Of a DNA stretch of 6,701 bases, positions 1-6,701 are shown one piece after another (the first letter of the stretch is position 1; the number at the start of each line of letters is the position of its first letter). The stretch covers positions 1 through 6,701 of the forward strand of contig CALIGP010000070.1 of assembly GCA_938021455.1 (NCBI GenBank). The letters run 5' to 3'. Below the pieces are notes generated by a model that ran no database searches, was not told where the DNA came from, and worked only from the letters and a program-made list of their open reading frames with translations. Source of the DNA: an uncultured Lewinella sp. (GTDB lineage Bacteria > Bacteroidota > Bacteroidia > Chitinophagales > Saprospiraceae). The position numbers were made by a program, and so were the translations under genes.

Positions 1-1
1 C

Positions 2-3000
2 CTACCCGGCGGCCGCTATACTCTGCAAGCCTACACCAACTGGCTCGGTAATTTCGGCGAAGCACACCACTTCAAAAAACACCTCTACGTTCAGCAAAGC
101 AGCCGCCCCAACCTACTGCTAAAACTGGAACCCGACCGCGAGGCCTACGGACCCGGCGAAACCGTTAGCTACCAACTCTCTGTCCGGGATCGCTTTGGCG
201 CCCCCGTTCCCGGTGTGATGGTAGAGGCTGGCTTACGGATTGACGGCAAGACCGTCCGGACCATTCAACCTTCCACGAACGCCGCAGGCAAGGTCCAATT
301 GCAATGGCCGCTACCCACTGACCTGAAGACGACCGACGTAACCGTGACCGCCAGCGTCAACACCCTTTCGGCCAGCGAGACGGTCTGGCGGCCCGTCCGC
401 ATCACCCTCAACCGGGTGCGACTGCAATTCTTCCCCGAAGGAGGGCACCGACACGGCCGCCAGCGACAGGTCATTGCCTTTCGGGCCACCAATGCCTACG
501 GAGAGCCCGTGGACGTTAGCGGACAAATCTTTGCCGGCCAGCGGACGGTTCAGACTTTCCGCAGCCAACACAACGGTTACGGGCAGTTTACCCTAGGCCC
601 GAATTCCGGAAACGAGCTCTACGCCCGGATTGAAACGCCAACGGCCATCGACTCCAATTACCAGCTACCGGCCATCAATGCGACGGCACTCGCTGCCGCC
701 CTACGCACGGATCAGAACGAAGCACAGCTCACCGCTGACCTGGAAGGCAGTCATCTCTGGGTAGAGATCCGGAGCCCAGACAGCCTCTGGCACGAAGAAA
801 AGGTCATCACCGCTCAAAGCACTTATGACCTCAGCCCCTACCCTGCTGGCCTCTACAAAATGACGCTCTACGACGCGGCCATGCGACCGCGCTGGCAACG
901 GTTGTTCCTGCGCCAGCCAGTCAGCAGCGCCCAATTTTCCGCTTTCACCCCACCGGTACCCCGGGAGAAAGACAGTCTTCGTTTTCAGTTGCTGACGGCG
1001 GAGGGAACACCCTTACGGGGCGACTTCTCCGTCGCCATCGTTGACGATGGCCCCTTCACCCGCCAAAACGACAAGCAGCCTCATATTTTGGCTCAGTTAT
1101 TGCTCCAAAGTGAACTCCAGGGTCAGCTCTACGAGCCCAACGACTATTTCGACCCCAAACAACCCGCAGCGATGGCTGCCCTCAAAAGCGTCATCCTCTG
1201 TCATGGCTGGCGAGCGGCGGAGTGGGCGCTGCAGACAACTACCTATGATCATCTACAAACGGGTTTGTTCGGTAAAACCGTCACCCAGCACAACGGAAAC
1301 TTCAAAGAAAATCGGGTGCCGTTATTCATTAATGGAGAAAAGCAATCCCGGATAAAAGACACCCTTTATCGCCAGCGACTCCCCTTTCCATTAATGGCCA
1401 CGCTTTCCCCTAAGGCAGAGCGACATTGGGAGCAAAAAGCCTACACCCTCCCGCTGAAACAGTTGTACCAGTTGCCACTATCTGCTGTACAGGTAAGGCG
1501 AACGCAAAAGGTAAAAACGAGCGAAAACGAACGACTGGAACTCTTCGAGCCAATTGATTTTGACGGACAACTGGAGGGGAAAGCTCAGGGCATCAATATC
1601 CGGGGCTCCCGGTCCGGTGCAGTAGAATACTATGTGGATGGGGTTAGGGCTGGTGGTCAAGGCATCATCCCCGATTCTCAATTAGACGAAGTCGTCGTTG
1701 TTGGCTACAGTGTTAGCAAGAGGGATAACACGACGGCTGGCGCCAGTATCTCGAACGGTTATCTTTCGGCAGATGAGTATACCATCCGGGAATACTTTGA
1801 CGTACCCACGAGGCCCTCTCATTACTTCCGGCAGACGCACCAGGGCATCGCGCTACAACATAAATGGAGGTATGCTGACTTTGGCAGCTACCGTGGCCGG
1901 CGGAGGGCCGTCCGGGGCGAAGTTCCCGCCCTCCTCCACTGGGAAGCAGGGTTATCGGCCATCGCTGACACTTTCCGCCTGCCTTGTTTCCCCCCCGAAG
2001 TAACGGCCACTTACCGGGTAATCGTGGAAGGCATTTCGGAAGATGGCTCACCGGTACACCTGGAGCGGACCTTCAGCAGTTCAGCCCCCTATGAGCTGGA
2101 GACCAAGCTACCGACCCACGCCACGGTTGGCGACACCCTTTTACTGGCCGCAACGGTAAGGAACAACCGTAAAAAGGAGATAGAATTGCAAGACGTGGTG
2201 ACTATTGACGAGGGCTTCCGGGCCCTCTCTCCGCAGTTAAACCGATTCCGTCTGGCACCAGGAGAATCCCGGCAATTATTGCGGACCATCGTAGTGGTAA
2301 AAGAAGCAAAGAAGGCCAGGCTAAGCTGGACCTTACGGCCACAGCACGTCCATCGTGGTGGTTTACAGCGTTCCACCGAAGTGGACATCCGACCAAGGCT
2401 ATTCCGCCATCTGGCTACCGGCGCAGGAGGTAGTAAGAAAGCCGTAGAAACCCGTTTTCGGCTGGACGAACCGGTTGGAGAGGTAGCGCTTAGCGTACAA
2501 CTACACAGCACGGGCATCGGTCAAATCCGGGATGCCTACGCCGGCATGCTAAAAGAGCCTCACGGTTGTTTTGAGCAAGCTTCCAGCACCGCTTACCCGA
2601 ATGCGCTCATTGTGCAACTACTGGAAGCCAGTCCCAGCAAGTACGGGAAGGAACGGGCCGATGCCCGGAAACTATTGAAAAACGGCTACAAAAAGCTGAC
2701 CCGATATGAGGTGGCCGGAGGTGGCTTTTCTCTTTTCGGTCATAAGCCTGCCCGAACGGATTTAACGGCCTACGGTTTACTGCAATTCGCGGACCTGTCC
2801 TCCGTTTATCAGGGTATTGACAGCGCCATGGTCGGCCGGGCACGGCGTTTTTTACTCCGGCAACTGGACAAAGAAAAGTTTCTACCATCGCCCGATCAAT
2901 TGTACCGTTTACTGGCCGCGATTCGCCAGGGCAGCAACGGCAGGGAGGCGCTTGTAGAGCAACACGCAGACTTTGTGGCGGCGCATCCTGAAGAGATCTA

Positions 3001-3949
3001 TCATCGCGTCCTGCTCGCCCACGTTTATCTGGCGACGGGCAAAAACGAGCAGGCGCGGACGCAGGTGCAAGGCTTGCTCCATGACATCCGTGAGCTACAC
3101 GCGCCAACCTCCTTTCGGGCACTGCGGGTAAGCCGCAGTCGCGGAGCCCCCCTCATGGTGGAAGTGCTTGGTTGGTATGCCCAGGTCTATTTGGGCACCT
3201 TGGGCTATGACGATGAAGTCGCGACCCTCATCTCCAGGATGACGAAGCTTAAGGGAGAATCCAGTTACTTCCCCACCCAGGCAACGGTGCAATACCTGAA
3301 AGCGATCACTGCCAGCAGTGCCTTCCTGCCGGACCCCGTCAGTGGAGAGGTGACGATTTCTCTGAATGGTCAGTCCCTCAGGACGACCACCTATTTAGCC
3401 GGAGAGTCAAGCCAGGTCAACCTGAACCTGCCGGAGGATGTGCTTCGGGAAAATAATGACCTACGGCTGTCTTTCGCTGAGGCGGAGAGTTATCCTTTTT
3501 TGAGCTTCCGGGCCGAATGGATGCGGTCCTTACCCGCTAACCCACCCGACCCGCCGCTGGAGATAAAGATCACGACGGACACGACGGACGATCTGGCCGT
3601 AGGAGACATCGTCCGCTATCGGGCCGAGCTACGGAACACCACGGAAGAGGAGGTTTATGCGCCAATGGTGCAACTTGGCCTACCGGGCAATCTTAGTCTG
3701 CTGGCCCGAGAGCTGGACCCGCTCATCGAGCGGGGGCTCATCGATTTCTACGAAATTGACGGTGCTTACCTGAATCTTTACTTCAAGTCTTTCGCCGCTG
3801 GCGAAGCGCGTAACATTACGCTCGACCTGCTGGCAGAGACCGCCGGCCGTCAACGAGCCCCTGCCTCCGTCATCTACCCCTACTACGAGCCCGACCGCCG
3901 CCACTGGGTGGGTGGTGACCTCCTCACCGTTCAAACCCGCCAGCCATGA
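2..3949 (+). CDS. Alpha-2-macroglobulin family protein with embedded TonB-plug-like segment (5' end missing)
   Basis: The frame is open from the first bases to TGA at 3947-3949, giving 1315 residues; the true start and signal peptide lie upstream. Numbering is for this partial product. Residues 1-20 (LPGGRYTLQAYTNW...) end one macroglobulin (MG) domain. An MG2-like domain follows from about 42 to 135, then FFPEGG (143-148), typical of Bacteroidota homologues. A further MG domain holds SVAIVDDG, a QSELQGQLYEPNDYF block (about 362-385) and HGWR (401-404). A plug-like insert occupies about 521-588. The central A2M domain starts near LHWEAGL (W647). CFEQ at 856-859 is the canonical CxEQ thioester motif, in context PHGCFEQ, followed by an alpha-helical thioester domain to about 1110. 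The C-terminus, with YPYYEPD from 1292, matches the receptor-binding domain. Family knowledge: bacterial A2Ms are envelope proteins thought to trap attacking proteases through the thioester. The trapping role and outer-membrane location here are inferred. No pbpC partner is visible; the next gene overlaps by 4 bases. Confidence 0.93.
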   Translation, partial: LPGGRYTLQAYTNWLGNFGEAHHFKKHLYVQQSSRPNLLLKLEPDREAYGPGETVSYQLSVRDRFGAPVPGVMVEAGLRIDGKTVRTIQPSTNAAGKVQLQWPLPTDLKTTDVTVTASVNTLSASETVWRPVRITLNRVRLQFFPEGGHRHGRQRQVIAFRATNAYGEPVDVSGQIFAGQRTVQTFRSQHNGYGQFTLGPNSGNELYARIETPTAIDSNYQLPAINATALAAALRTDQNEAQLTADLEGSHLWVEIRSPDSLWHEEKVITAQSTYDLSPYPAGLYKMTLYDAAMRPRWQRLFLRQPVSSAQFSAFTPPVPREKDSLRFQLLTAEGTPLRGDFSVAIVDDGPFTRQNDKQPHILAQLLLQSELQGQLYEPNDYFDPKQPAAMAALKSVILCHGWRAAEWALQTTTYDHLQTGLFGKTVTQHNGNFKENRVPLFINGEKQSRIKDTLYRQRLPFPLMATLSPKAERHWEQKAYTLPLKQLYQLPLSAVQVRRTQKVKTSENERLELFEPIDFDGQLEGKAQGINIRGSRSGAVEYYVDGVRAGGQGIIPDSQLDEVVVVGYSVSKRDNTTAGASISNGYLSADEYTIREYFDVPTRPSHYFRQTHQGIALQHKWRYADFGSYRGRRRAVRGEVPALLHWEAGLSAIADTFRLPCFPPEVTATYRVIVEGISEDGSPVHLERTFSSSAPYELETKLPTHATVGDTLLLAATVRNNRKKEIELQDVVTIDEGFRALSPQLNRFRLAPGESRQLLRTIVVVKEAKKARLSWTLRPQHVHRGGLQRSTEVDIRPRLFRHLATGAGGSKKAVETRFRLDEPVGEVALSVQLHSTGIGQIRDAYAGMLKEPHGCFEQASSTAYPNALIVQLLEASPSKYGKERADARKLLKNGYKKLTRYEVAGGGFSLFGHKPARTDLTAYGLLQFADLSSVYQGIDSAMVGRARRFLLRQLDKEKFLPSPDQLYRLLAAIRQGSNGREALVEQHADFVAAHPEEIYHRVLLAHVYLATGKNEQARTQVQGLLHDIRELHAPTSFRALRVSRSRGAPLMVEVLGWYAQVYLGTLGYDDEVATLISRMTKLKGESSYFPTQATVQYLKAITASSAFLPDPVSGEVTISLNGQSLRTTTYLAGESSQVNLNLPEDVLRENNDLRLSFAEAESYPFLSFRAEWMRSLPANPPDPPLEIKITTDTTDDLAVGDIVRYRAELRNTTEEEVYAPMVQLGLPGNLSLLARELDPLIERGLIDFYEIDGAYLNLYFKSFAAGEARNITLDLLAETAGRQRAPASVIYPYYEPDRRHWVGGDLLTVQTRQP
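1562..1765 (+). other. TonB-receptor plug-like segment inside the A2M gene
   Basis: Within the A2M reading frame, residues about 521-588 carry hallmarks of the plug domain of SusC/RagA-type TonB-dependent receptors. GQLEGKAQGINIRGSRSG resembles the LQGKxxGxxIRG region, VEYYVDGVR resembles YVVDGV, and LDEVVVVGYSVSKRD with TAGAS resembles the EVVVVGYGxxKKxDLTGAVS signature. The segment is much shorter than a usual plug of more than 100 residues. The VVVVGY block comes after the VDGV block, whereas in SusC proteins it comes before. The position fits the I-x-x-I-E-V strand late in an ordinary plug, so it may be a plug core whose last strand looks like the SusC signature. Plug-like pieces in other Bacteroidota A2M proteins are known to me only in general terms. 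Function is unknown. Confidence 0.7.
2567..2578 (+). other. Thioester motif codons (CFEQ)
   Basis: The four codons TGT TTT GAG CAA encode Cys856-Phe-Glu-Gln859 of the partial A2M product, preceded by Pro-His-Gly. In the A2M/complement C3 family the Cys and Gln side chains form the internal thioester that attacks a target covalently after cleavage of the bait region. The motif is intact, so this is probably a reactive family member and not one of the thioester-less paralogues. Confidence 0.9.
3946..3949 (+). promoter_or_regulatory. ATGA stop/start overlap coupling the A2M and barrel genes
   Basis: ATG (3946-3948) of the barrel gene overlaps TGA (3947-3949) of the A2M gene. There is no intergenic space for a promoter and no purine-rich ribosome binding site in the preceding bases (caaacccgccagcc). 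The arrangement implies one mRNA and translation of the barrel dependent on termination of the A2M gene. Confidence 0.8.
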
Positions 3950-5598
3950 GAGTCTTTCTAACCTTGCTCCTCACGAGCTTCCTTTGCACCTGCGGCCGCG
4001 CCCAGCTCATATTGCGCCCTGCAGCCCTCACCTTTCTGGCGGATCAACTCTCTGAAATGGCCTTGGACGGCGACCTCGGCCCTACCCGAACCGCTGCGAC
4101 CAACAGCTACCTACATTGGCAGCCGAGTAAAATTGGTAACACCTGGGTCCATAGCAACGTAGGCATGCTAGCCGCCGGGCACTTTACCAGCCTGAGTTCC
4201 GGGCTTTCGGCCAAAGGCTATGATGACTATCAATTTGCCGCTGGCCTGGGAGCTCACCAACACGCCTTGGCGGCCAGTATTCAACCCGATCTTCCCGCAA
4301 ATCCGCGGTTGCACCTTCGCTACCTGAGCGATCGGGTCGAAACCGGTCGGCCAAAACGCGAAAATCTAGTCGGCCAGCTATATTCCAATTGGAATGGTTA
4401 CGATTATCAGGGTGGCGTTTCCGTACTTGCCCTGACGGAGCAAACCGAACGAGACACTCGCTTTAGCACTGATAACCAACGCTATCAGATTTTCACGAAT
4501 CATTCTTTCGAGCTCTACGAAACGGCGCTCTATTTCAAATTACTGAGCCGGCTTGAAAACACGGCGCGACGTTTTGAAGAGTCTACCCATCGGGGAGAAC
4601 GACGCTTAGGAGAGTTCCTGGTGGGGATTAAGTCGAACCACTACAACCAAGCCATCCGATGGTCTGTGGAAGGTAAAGTTGAGCAAACGGAGGATGATTA
4701 TCAGTCCCCTAATATCCAACTCAAACGGAGAGAACAAACCGCTGCTCTGACCGGCAGGCTCACCTACGACGTCTACCCTTTTCGCCTACGCTTCGAACAA
4801 CAATATCGAACGAGTAGACTGGACCCTGACCGTTACCTTCCCAGCCTCGGCCTGTCCTGGTACACCGCCTACGACCAAGTCGTCATCACCGCGCTGCTCA
4901 ACCGGGGCGGCATTTTCCGGCATCCACTCTTGAGCGAGCGGGAGCTGGCTTACACGCGCAGAAGCATTACTGCGGAGCCACTGGTAACCGAAGACTTCTG
5001 GCGCTACGGGCTGAAGGTCAAGGGTAAGTTCAGCCAGCAGACCAGCTTTTCCATTCAGGCCGTTGAGCGGGAGTATGCCCGGTATACGTCGGTACTTTAT
5101 CCGGCAGACGGCCGTCTCCAAATCGCCGCAATCGGCGGCGTACAACGCGCTACCCTAGCCGGAGAAATCCAACAAATGGCTGGAGAAAAACTACAACTAA
5201 CGGCTAACTACCGCTATGACAACAGCCGCTTTCCGAATGGCGCAGCCGTCCTTCGCCCAGCCCGTCACGCCGCCTGGCTCCGGATGCGGTGGGATGATCA
5301 GCTCGGTCATCGAGATTGGCACCTCACGCTAAAATCCGGCTACCTGTGGGCCAGTGGCGTGGCCGCCCCCGACGTAGAAAATAGCGAGCGAGGAAGCCGA
5401 GATCGCCTTGATGCTTCGGTACGCCTACGATTCAAAACCTACTGGTTCGCCTTGCGGGGGGAGCAACTGCTACGGCGAGAAGCCTTTAGTGCTTATGGCT
5501 TTGATCCCTTCTTCCCCAGTGATAATATCCCGCTCGGAAACGAGTTTGCAACTTTAGGTGGGCGGTATGTTTCAATTGCGGTGGGAGGTGGGTTTTAG
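3946..5598 (+). CDS. Outer-membrane beta-barrel protein, TonB-receptor-barrel-like, without plug
   Basis: A 550-residue protein whose ATG overlaps the stop of the A2M gene (ATGA, 3946-3949). No Shine-Dalgarno is visible before it, so reinitiation or coupled translation is likely. The N-terminus, MRVFLTLLLTSFLCTCGRAQ, is a signal peptide with probable cleavage around A19/Q20. Although cysteines 14 and 16 lie near the site, no good lipobox is present. The rest has alternating polar/hydrophobic stretches rich in Tyr, Arg and Gly, and ends in aromatic F550 (YVSIAVGGGF), as expected for an outer-membrane barrel. The stretch from about RYLPSLGLSW through RGGIFRHPLLSE to WRYGLKVKGKF recalls the central barrel of Bacteroidota TonB-dependent receptors (arginine-rich G-R-x-x-P-x-x-x-E followed by E-x-x-W-x-x-G). 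No plug, TonB box or carboxypeptidase-like domain is seen. Barrel location is well supported; kinship with TonB receptors is inference from pattern, and substrate is unknown. It may anchor, export or serve the A2M protein. Confidence 0.85.
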   Translation: MRVFLTLLLTSFLCTCGRAQLILRPAALTFLADQLSEMALDGDLGPTRTAATNSYLHWQPSKIGNTWVHSNVGMLAAGHFTSLSSGLSAKGYDDYQFAAGLGAHQHALAASIQPDLPANPRLHLRYLSDRVETGRPKRENLVGQLYSNWNGYDYQGGVSVLALTEQTERDTRFSTDNQRYQIFTNHSFELYETALYFKLLSRLENTARRFEESTHRGERRLGEFLVGIKSNHYNQAIRWSVEGKVEQTEDDYQSPNIQLKRREQTAALTGRLTYDVYPFRLRFEQQYRTSRLDPDRYLPSLGLSWYTAYDQVVITALLNRGGIFRHPLLSERELAYTRRSITAEPLVTEDFWRYGLKVKGKFSQQTSFSIQAVEREYARYTSVLYPADGRLQIAAIGGVQRATLAGEIQQMAGEKLQLTANYRYDNSRFPNGAAVLRPARHAAWLRMRWDDQLGHRDWHLTLKSGYLWASGVAAPDVENSERGSRDRLDASVRLRFKTYWFALRGEQLLRREAFSAYGFDPFFPSDNIPLGNEFATLGGRYVSIAVGGGF

Positions 5599-5634
5599 AA
5601 CTGACAAGTATATCGCTATCCGTCGCTAATTTTT

Positions 5635-5653
5635 CGTTTTCCCGACAAAAACG
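5635..5653 (+). terminator. Weak hairpin after the barrel gene, possible terminator
   Basis: CGTTTT (5635-5640) can pair with AAAACG (5648-5653) around a seven-base loop, 36 bases after the stop codon. The stem has only two G-C pairs, and no T-run follows on the + strand, though a T-run precedes it. It is a poor intrinsic terminator and may be chance; nothing better is visible between the barrel gene and the promoter motifs. Confidence 0.2.
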
Positions 5654-5669
5654 CCCATCCTCCATCTCT

Positions 5670-5684
5670 TGGCACGATCTTTGC
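5670..5684 (+). promoter_or_regulatory. Sigma-54 (RpoN) promoter upstream of lon
   Basis: The bases TGGCACGATCTTTGC match the sigma-54 core TGGCACG-N4-TTGC at every specified position, with the invariant GG (5671-5672) and GC (5683-5684) at the correct 10-base separation. An additional T precedes it (cTTGGCAC). It lies in the intergenic region, on the strand of the downstream lon gene, and would start transcription near 5695, about 100 bases before the proposed lon ATG. Sigma-54 promoters need an AAA+ enhancer-binding activator, which is not in this window. Sigma-54 use is known in part of the Bacteroidota; that this organism has rpoN is assumed. Confidence 0.65.
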
Positions 5685-5713
5685 GCAACCCTCTACGCGC
5701 ATACATTGTTCTT

Positions 5714-5721
5714 TATCTTTG
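5714..5721 (+). promoter_or_regulatory. Bacteroidota housekeeping-type -7 box (TATCTTTG)
   Basis: TATCTTTG fits the Bacteroidota primary sigma -7 consensus TAnnTTTG exactly. The start site would be near 5728, some 65 bases before the proposed lon ATG. At the expected -33 position (about 5691-5694) the sequence is CTCT and not TTTG, so the upstream element is missing or very weak. Together with the sigma-54 core it may give lon two start sites. Confidence 0.45.
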
Positions 5722-5793
5722 CCTACACATTGTACGCCCTTTACGCTACCCCCCGAAATACTAAATGTGAGCCGACCCAAGATTAAAATCGAG

Positions 5794-6701
5794 ATGGATA
5801 ACCGTGGCTTTGACGACGATCAGGATCTTTTCCCCTTCATCGGTACCGAAGAAGGGGACGAGGAAATGGATGCTGCCGACCTACCAGAACTCCTCCCCCT
5901 TCTGGCCCTGAAGAATAGTATCCTCTTCCCAACCATCGTTATCCCCATCAACATCGGACGGGACCGCTCCATAAAGGCCATCAACCAGGCCGTTGATTCC
6001 AATAAATGGATTGCTGTATTCTCGCAGAGGGACCTGGAGGTAGAAGAACCCTCCGGAGATGACCTCTACGAAGTGGGTACCCTCGCTCGGATCCTCAAGA
6101 TGCTGCGGATGCCCGACGGTAGTTTGACGGCCGTACTTCGCGGCCAACAACGCATACGCCGGAAGCGGATCACCAGCGAGGAACCCTACATGGAGGGTGA
6201 AGTGGAGCTACTATCCTACGTTCCACCACAGGAGCCTCTGACGTTTAAAGCTACGATGGACAGTGTACGGGACAACGCCCGTCGCGCCGTAGAGCTCAAC
6301 CCGAACATTCCGTCGGAAGCACAAGTGATGCTCGACAACATCGAGCAGCCCAGCCATTTGCTCAACTTCATTGCCAGCAACCTAAACGGTGAAATGAGCA
6401 CCAAGCAGGAGCTACTGGAAACCACTGACCTGGGCGTGAAAGCCGGCAAGGTGTTGACGGAGCTACAATCCGAACTCCAGATCCTGGAGCTGCGCGACCA
6501 GATCGAGAATCGCACCCGTGGCGACATCGAAGAACAGCAGCGGCAGTACTTCCTGAATCAACAGATGAAGGCCATTCAGGAGGAATTGGGCGAAAACCCC
6601 AACAAAGAACAAATCGCACTTCTCGAAACCCGTGCCGTAGAAAAAGACTGGCCGGAGGAAGTAGACAAAACCTTCACCAGAGAGATTGCCCGTTTAAAGC
6701 G
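5794..6701 (+). CDS. lon: ATP-dependent protease Lon, N-terminal part (3' end missing)
   Basis: The open frame runs off the window after 302 complete codons. Lon is a cytoplasmic AAA+ serine protease that degrades misfolded and selected regulatory proteins. The visible part is an acidic leader (DDDQDLFPF, TEEGDEE, residues about 6-25), then the Lon N-terminal substrate-binding domain from LPLLALKNSILFPTIVIP (about 34-51) through GRDRSIKAI and LRGQQRIRR, then the helical segment with YFLNQQMKAIQEELG (252-266), a highly conserved Lon motif. The Walker motifs and the Ser-Lys catalytic dyad lie beyond the window, as Lon is usually about 800 residues. Small deviation: ALKN stands where PLRN or PLRD is usual. 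Start choice is uncertain: ATG 5794 follows an A-rich stretch, while in-frame GTG 5767 would add nine residues (SRPKIKIE after the start); neither has a Shine-Dalgarno. Two promoter candidates precede it. Confidence 0.95.
   Translation, partial: MDNRGFDDDQDLFPFIGTEEGDEEMDAADLPELLPLLALKNSILFPTIVIPINIGRDRSIKAINQAVDSNKWIAVFSQRDLEVEEPSGDDLYEVGTLARILKMLRMPDGSLTAVLRGQQRIRRKRITSEEPYMEGEVELLSYVPPQEPLTFKATMDSVRDNARRAVELNPNIPSEAQVMLDNIEQPSHLLNFIASNLNGEMSTKQELLETTDLGVKAGKVLTELQSELQILELRDQIENRTRGDIEEQQRQYFLNQQMKAIQEELGENPNKEQIALLETRAVEKDWPEEVDKTFTREIARLK

Larger units (their letters stand above)
5599..5793. other. Intergenic region between the barrel gene and lon
   Basis: This non-coding stretch of 195 bases contains all the regulatory candidates listed here: a weak hairpin, a six-base direct repeat TCGCTA at 5613-5618 and 5623-5628 (ten-base period), the sigma-54 core, and the -7 box. 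A start-stop pair ATG-TGA sits at 5765-5770. No RNA gene or small protein could be supported in it. If lon starts at the alternative GTG (5767), the region is 27 bases shorter. Confidence 0.7.

Noticed and set aside
788..804. TGGCACG resembling a sigma-54 -24 element
   Set aside because: It is inside coding sequence and the expected TTGC at the -12 position is absent (AAAAGG instead).
1041..1355. A second + strand open frame of 104 codons overlapping the A2M gene
   Set aside because: The A2M frame continues unbroken here with family-typical motifs (SELQGQLYEPNDYF, HGWR), so this is an out-of-frame shadow and no frameshift is implied.
2607..3122. A 171-codon open frame on the minus strand inside the A2M gene
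   Set aside because: It lies wholly opposite the strongly supported thioester domain; its translation is Arg/Pro/Cys-rich with no recognisable domain. It is a GC-driven shadow, as are the other antisense open frames in the window.
2..3949. Possible frameshift or gene fusion at the plug-like segment
   Set aside because: The reading frame is continuous through it, family motifs occur on both sides in the same frame, and no repeat or mobile-element end borders it.
3946..4005. Lipoprotein signal for the barrel protein (Cys14, Cys16)
   Set aside because: The residues before either cysteine do not fit a lipobox (SFL-C, LCT-C); signal peptidase I cleavage near GRA-Q fits better.
5317..5333. TTGGCAC resembling a sigma-54 -24 element inside the barrel gene
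   Set aside because: No TTGC follows at the needed spacing; it encodes ordinary barrel residues.

Overview
The window looks like a piece of a Bacteroidota chromosome of moderately high GC, plausibly a Saprospiria/Lewinella-like lineage. The lineage guess is inference. It rests on three things: a Bacteroidota-style alpha-2-macroglobulin (A2M) protein that carries a SusC/RagA-like TonB plug signature, a TonB-receptor-like outer-membrane barrel, and a Lon protease with an acidic N-terminal extension. All three genes read on the + strand. I see no RNA genes, insertion sequences, CRISPR arrays or integration sites.

Region 1 (2-3949) is the 3' 1315 codons of a very large A2M-family protein whose start lies left of the window. 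It keeps the thioester motif CFEQ, an alpha-helical thioester domain and a C-terminal receptor-binding-like domain. Between the middle macroglobulin domains and the central A2M domain sits a short segment (about 1562-1765) that resembles a miniature TonB-receptor plug, including a near-perfect EVVVVGY signature. Region 2 (3946-5598) starts on an ATGA overlap with region 1, so the two are almost certainly co-transcribed and translationally coupled. It encodes a 550-residue protein with a signal peptide that looks like an outer-membrane beta-barrel. Its second half resembles the barrel of Bacteroidota TonB-dependent receptors, but it has no recognisable plug.

Region 3 (5599-5793) is a 195-base intergenic stretch. 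It contains an essentially perfect sigma-54 (RpoN) promoter core, TGGCACG-N4-TTGC, and about 30 bases further on a Bacteroidota-type housekeeping -7 box, TATCTTTG. Region 4 (5794 to the window end) is the first ~302 codons of the ATP-dependent protease Lon. Its ATPase and protease domains lie beyond the window.

The first two genes probably form a cell-envelope unit: a thioester-bearing, protease-trapping or adhesive surface protein with its own outer-membrane partner. The split of plug-like and barrel-like parts over two coupled genes is the most unusual aspect of the window. The sigma-54 promoter candidate in front of lon is the second.
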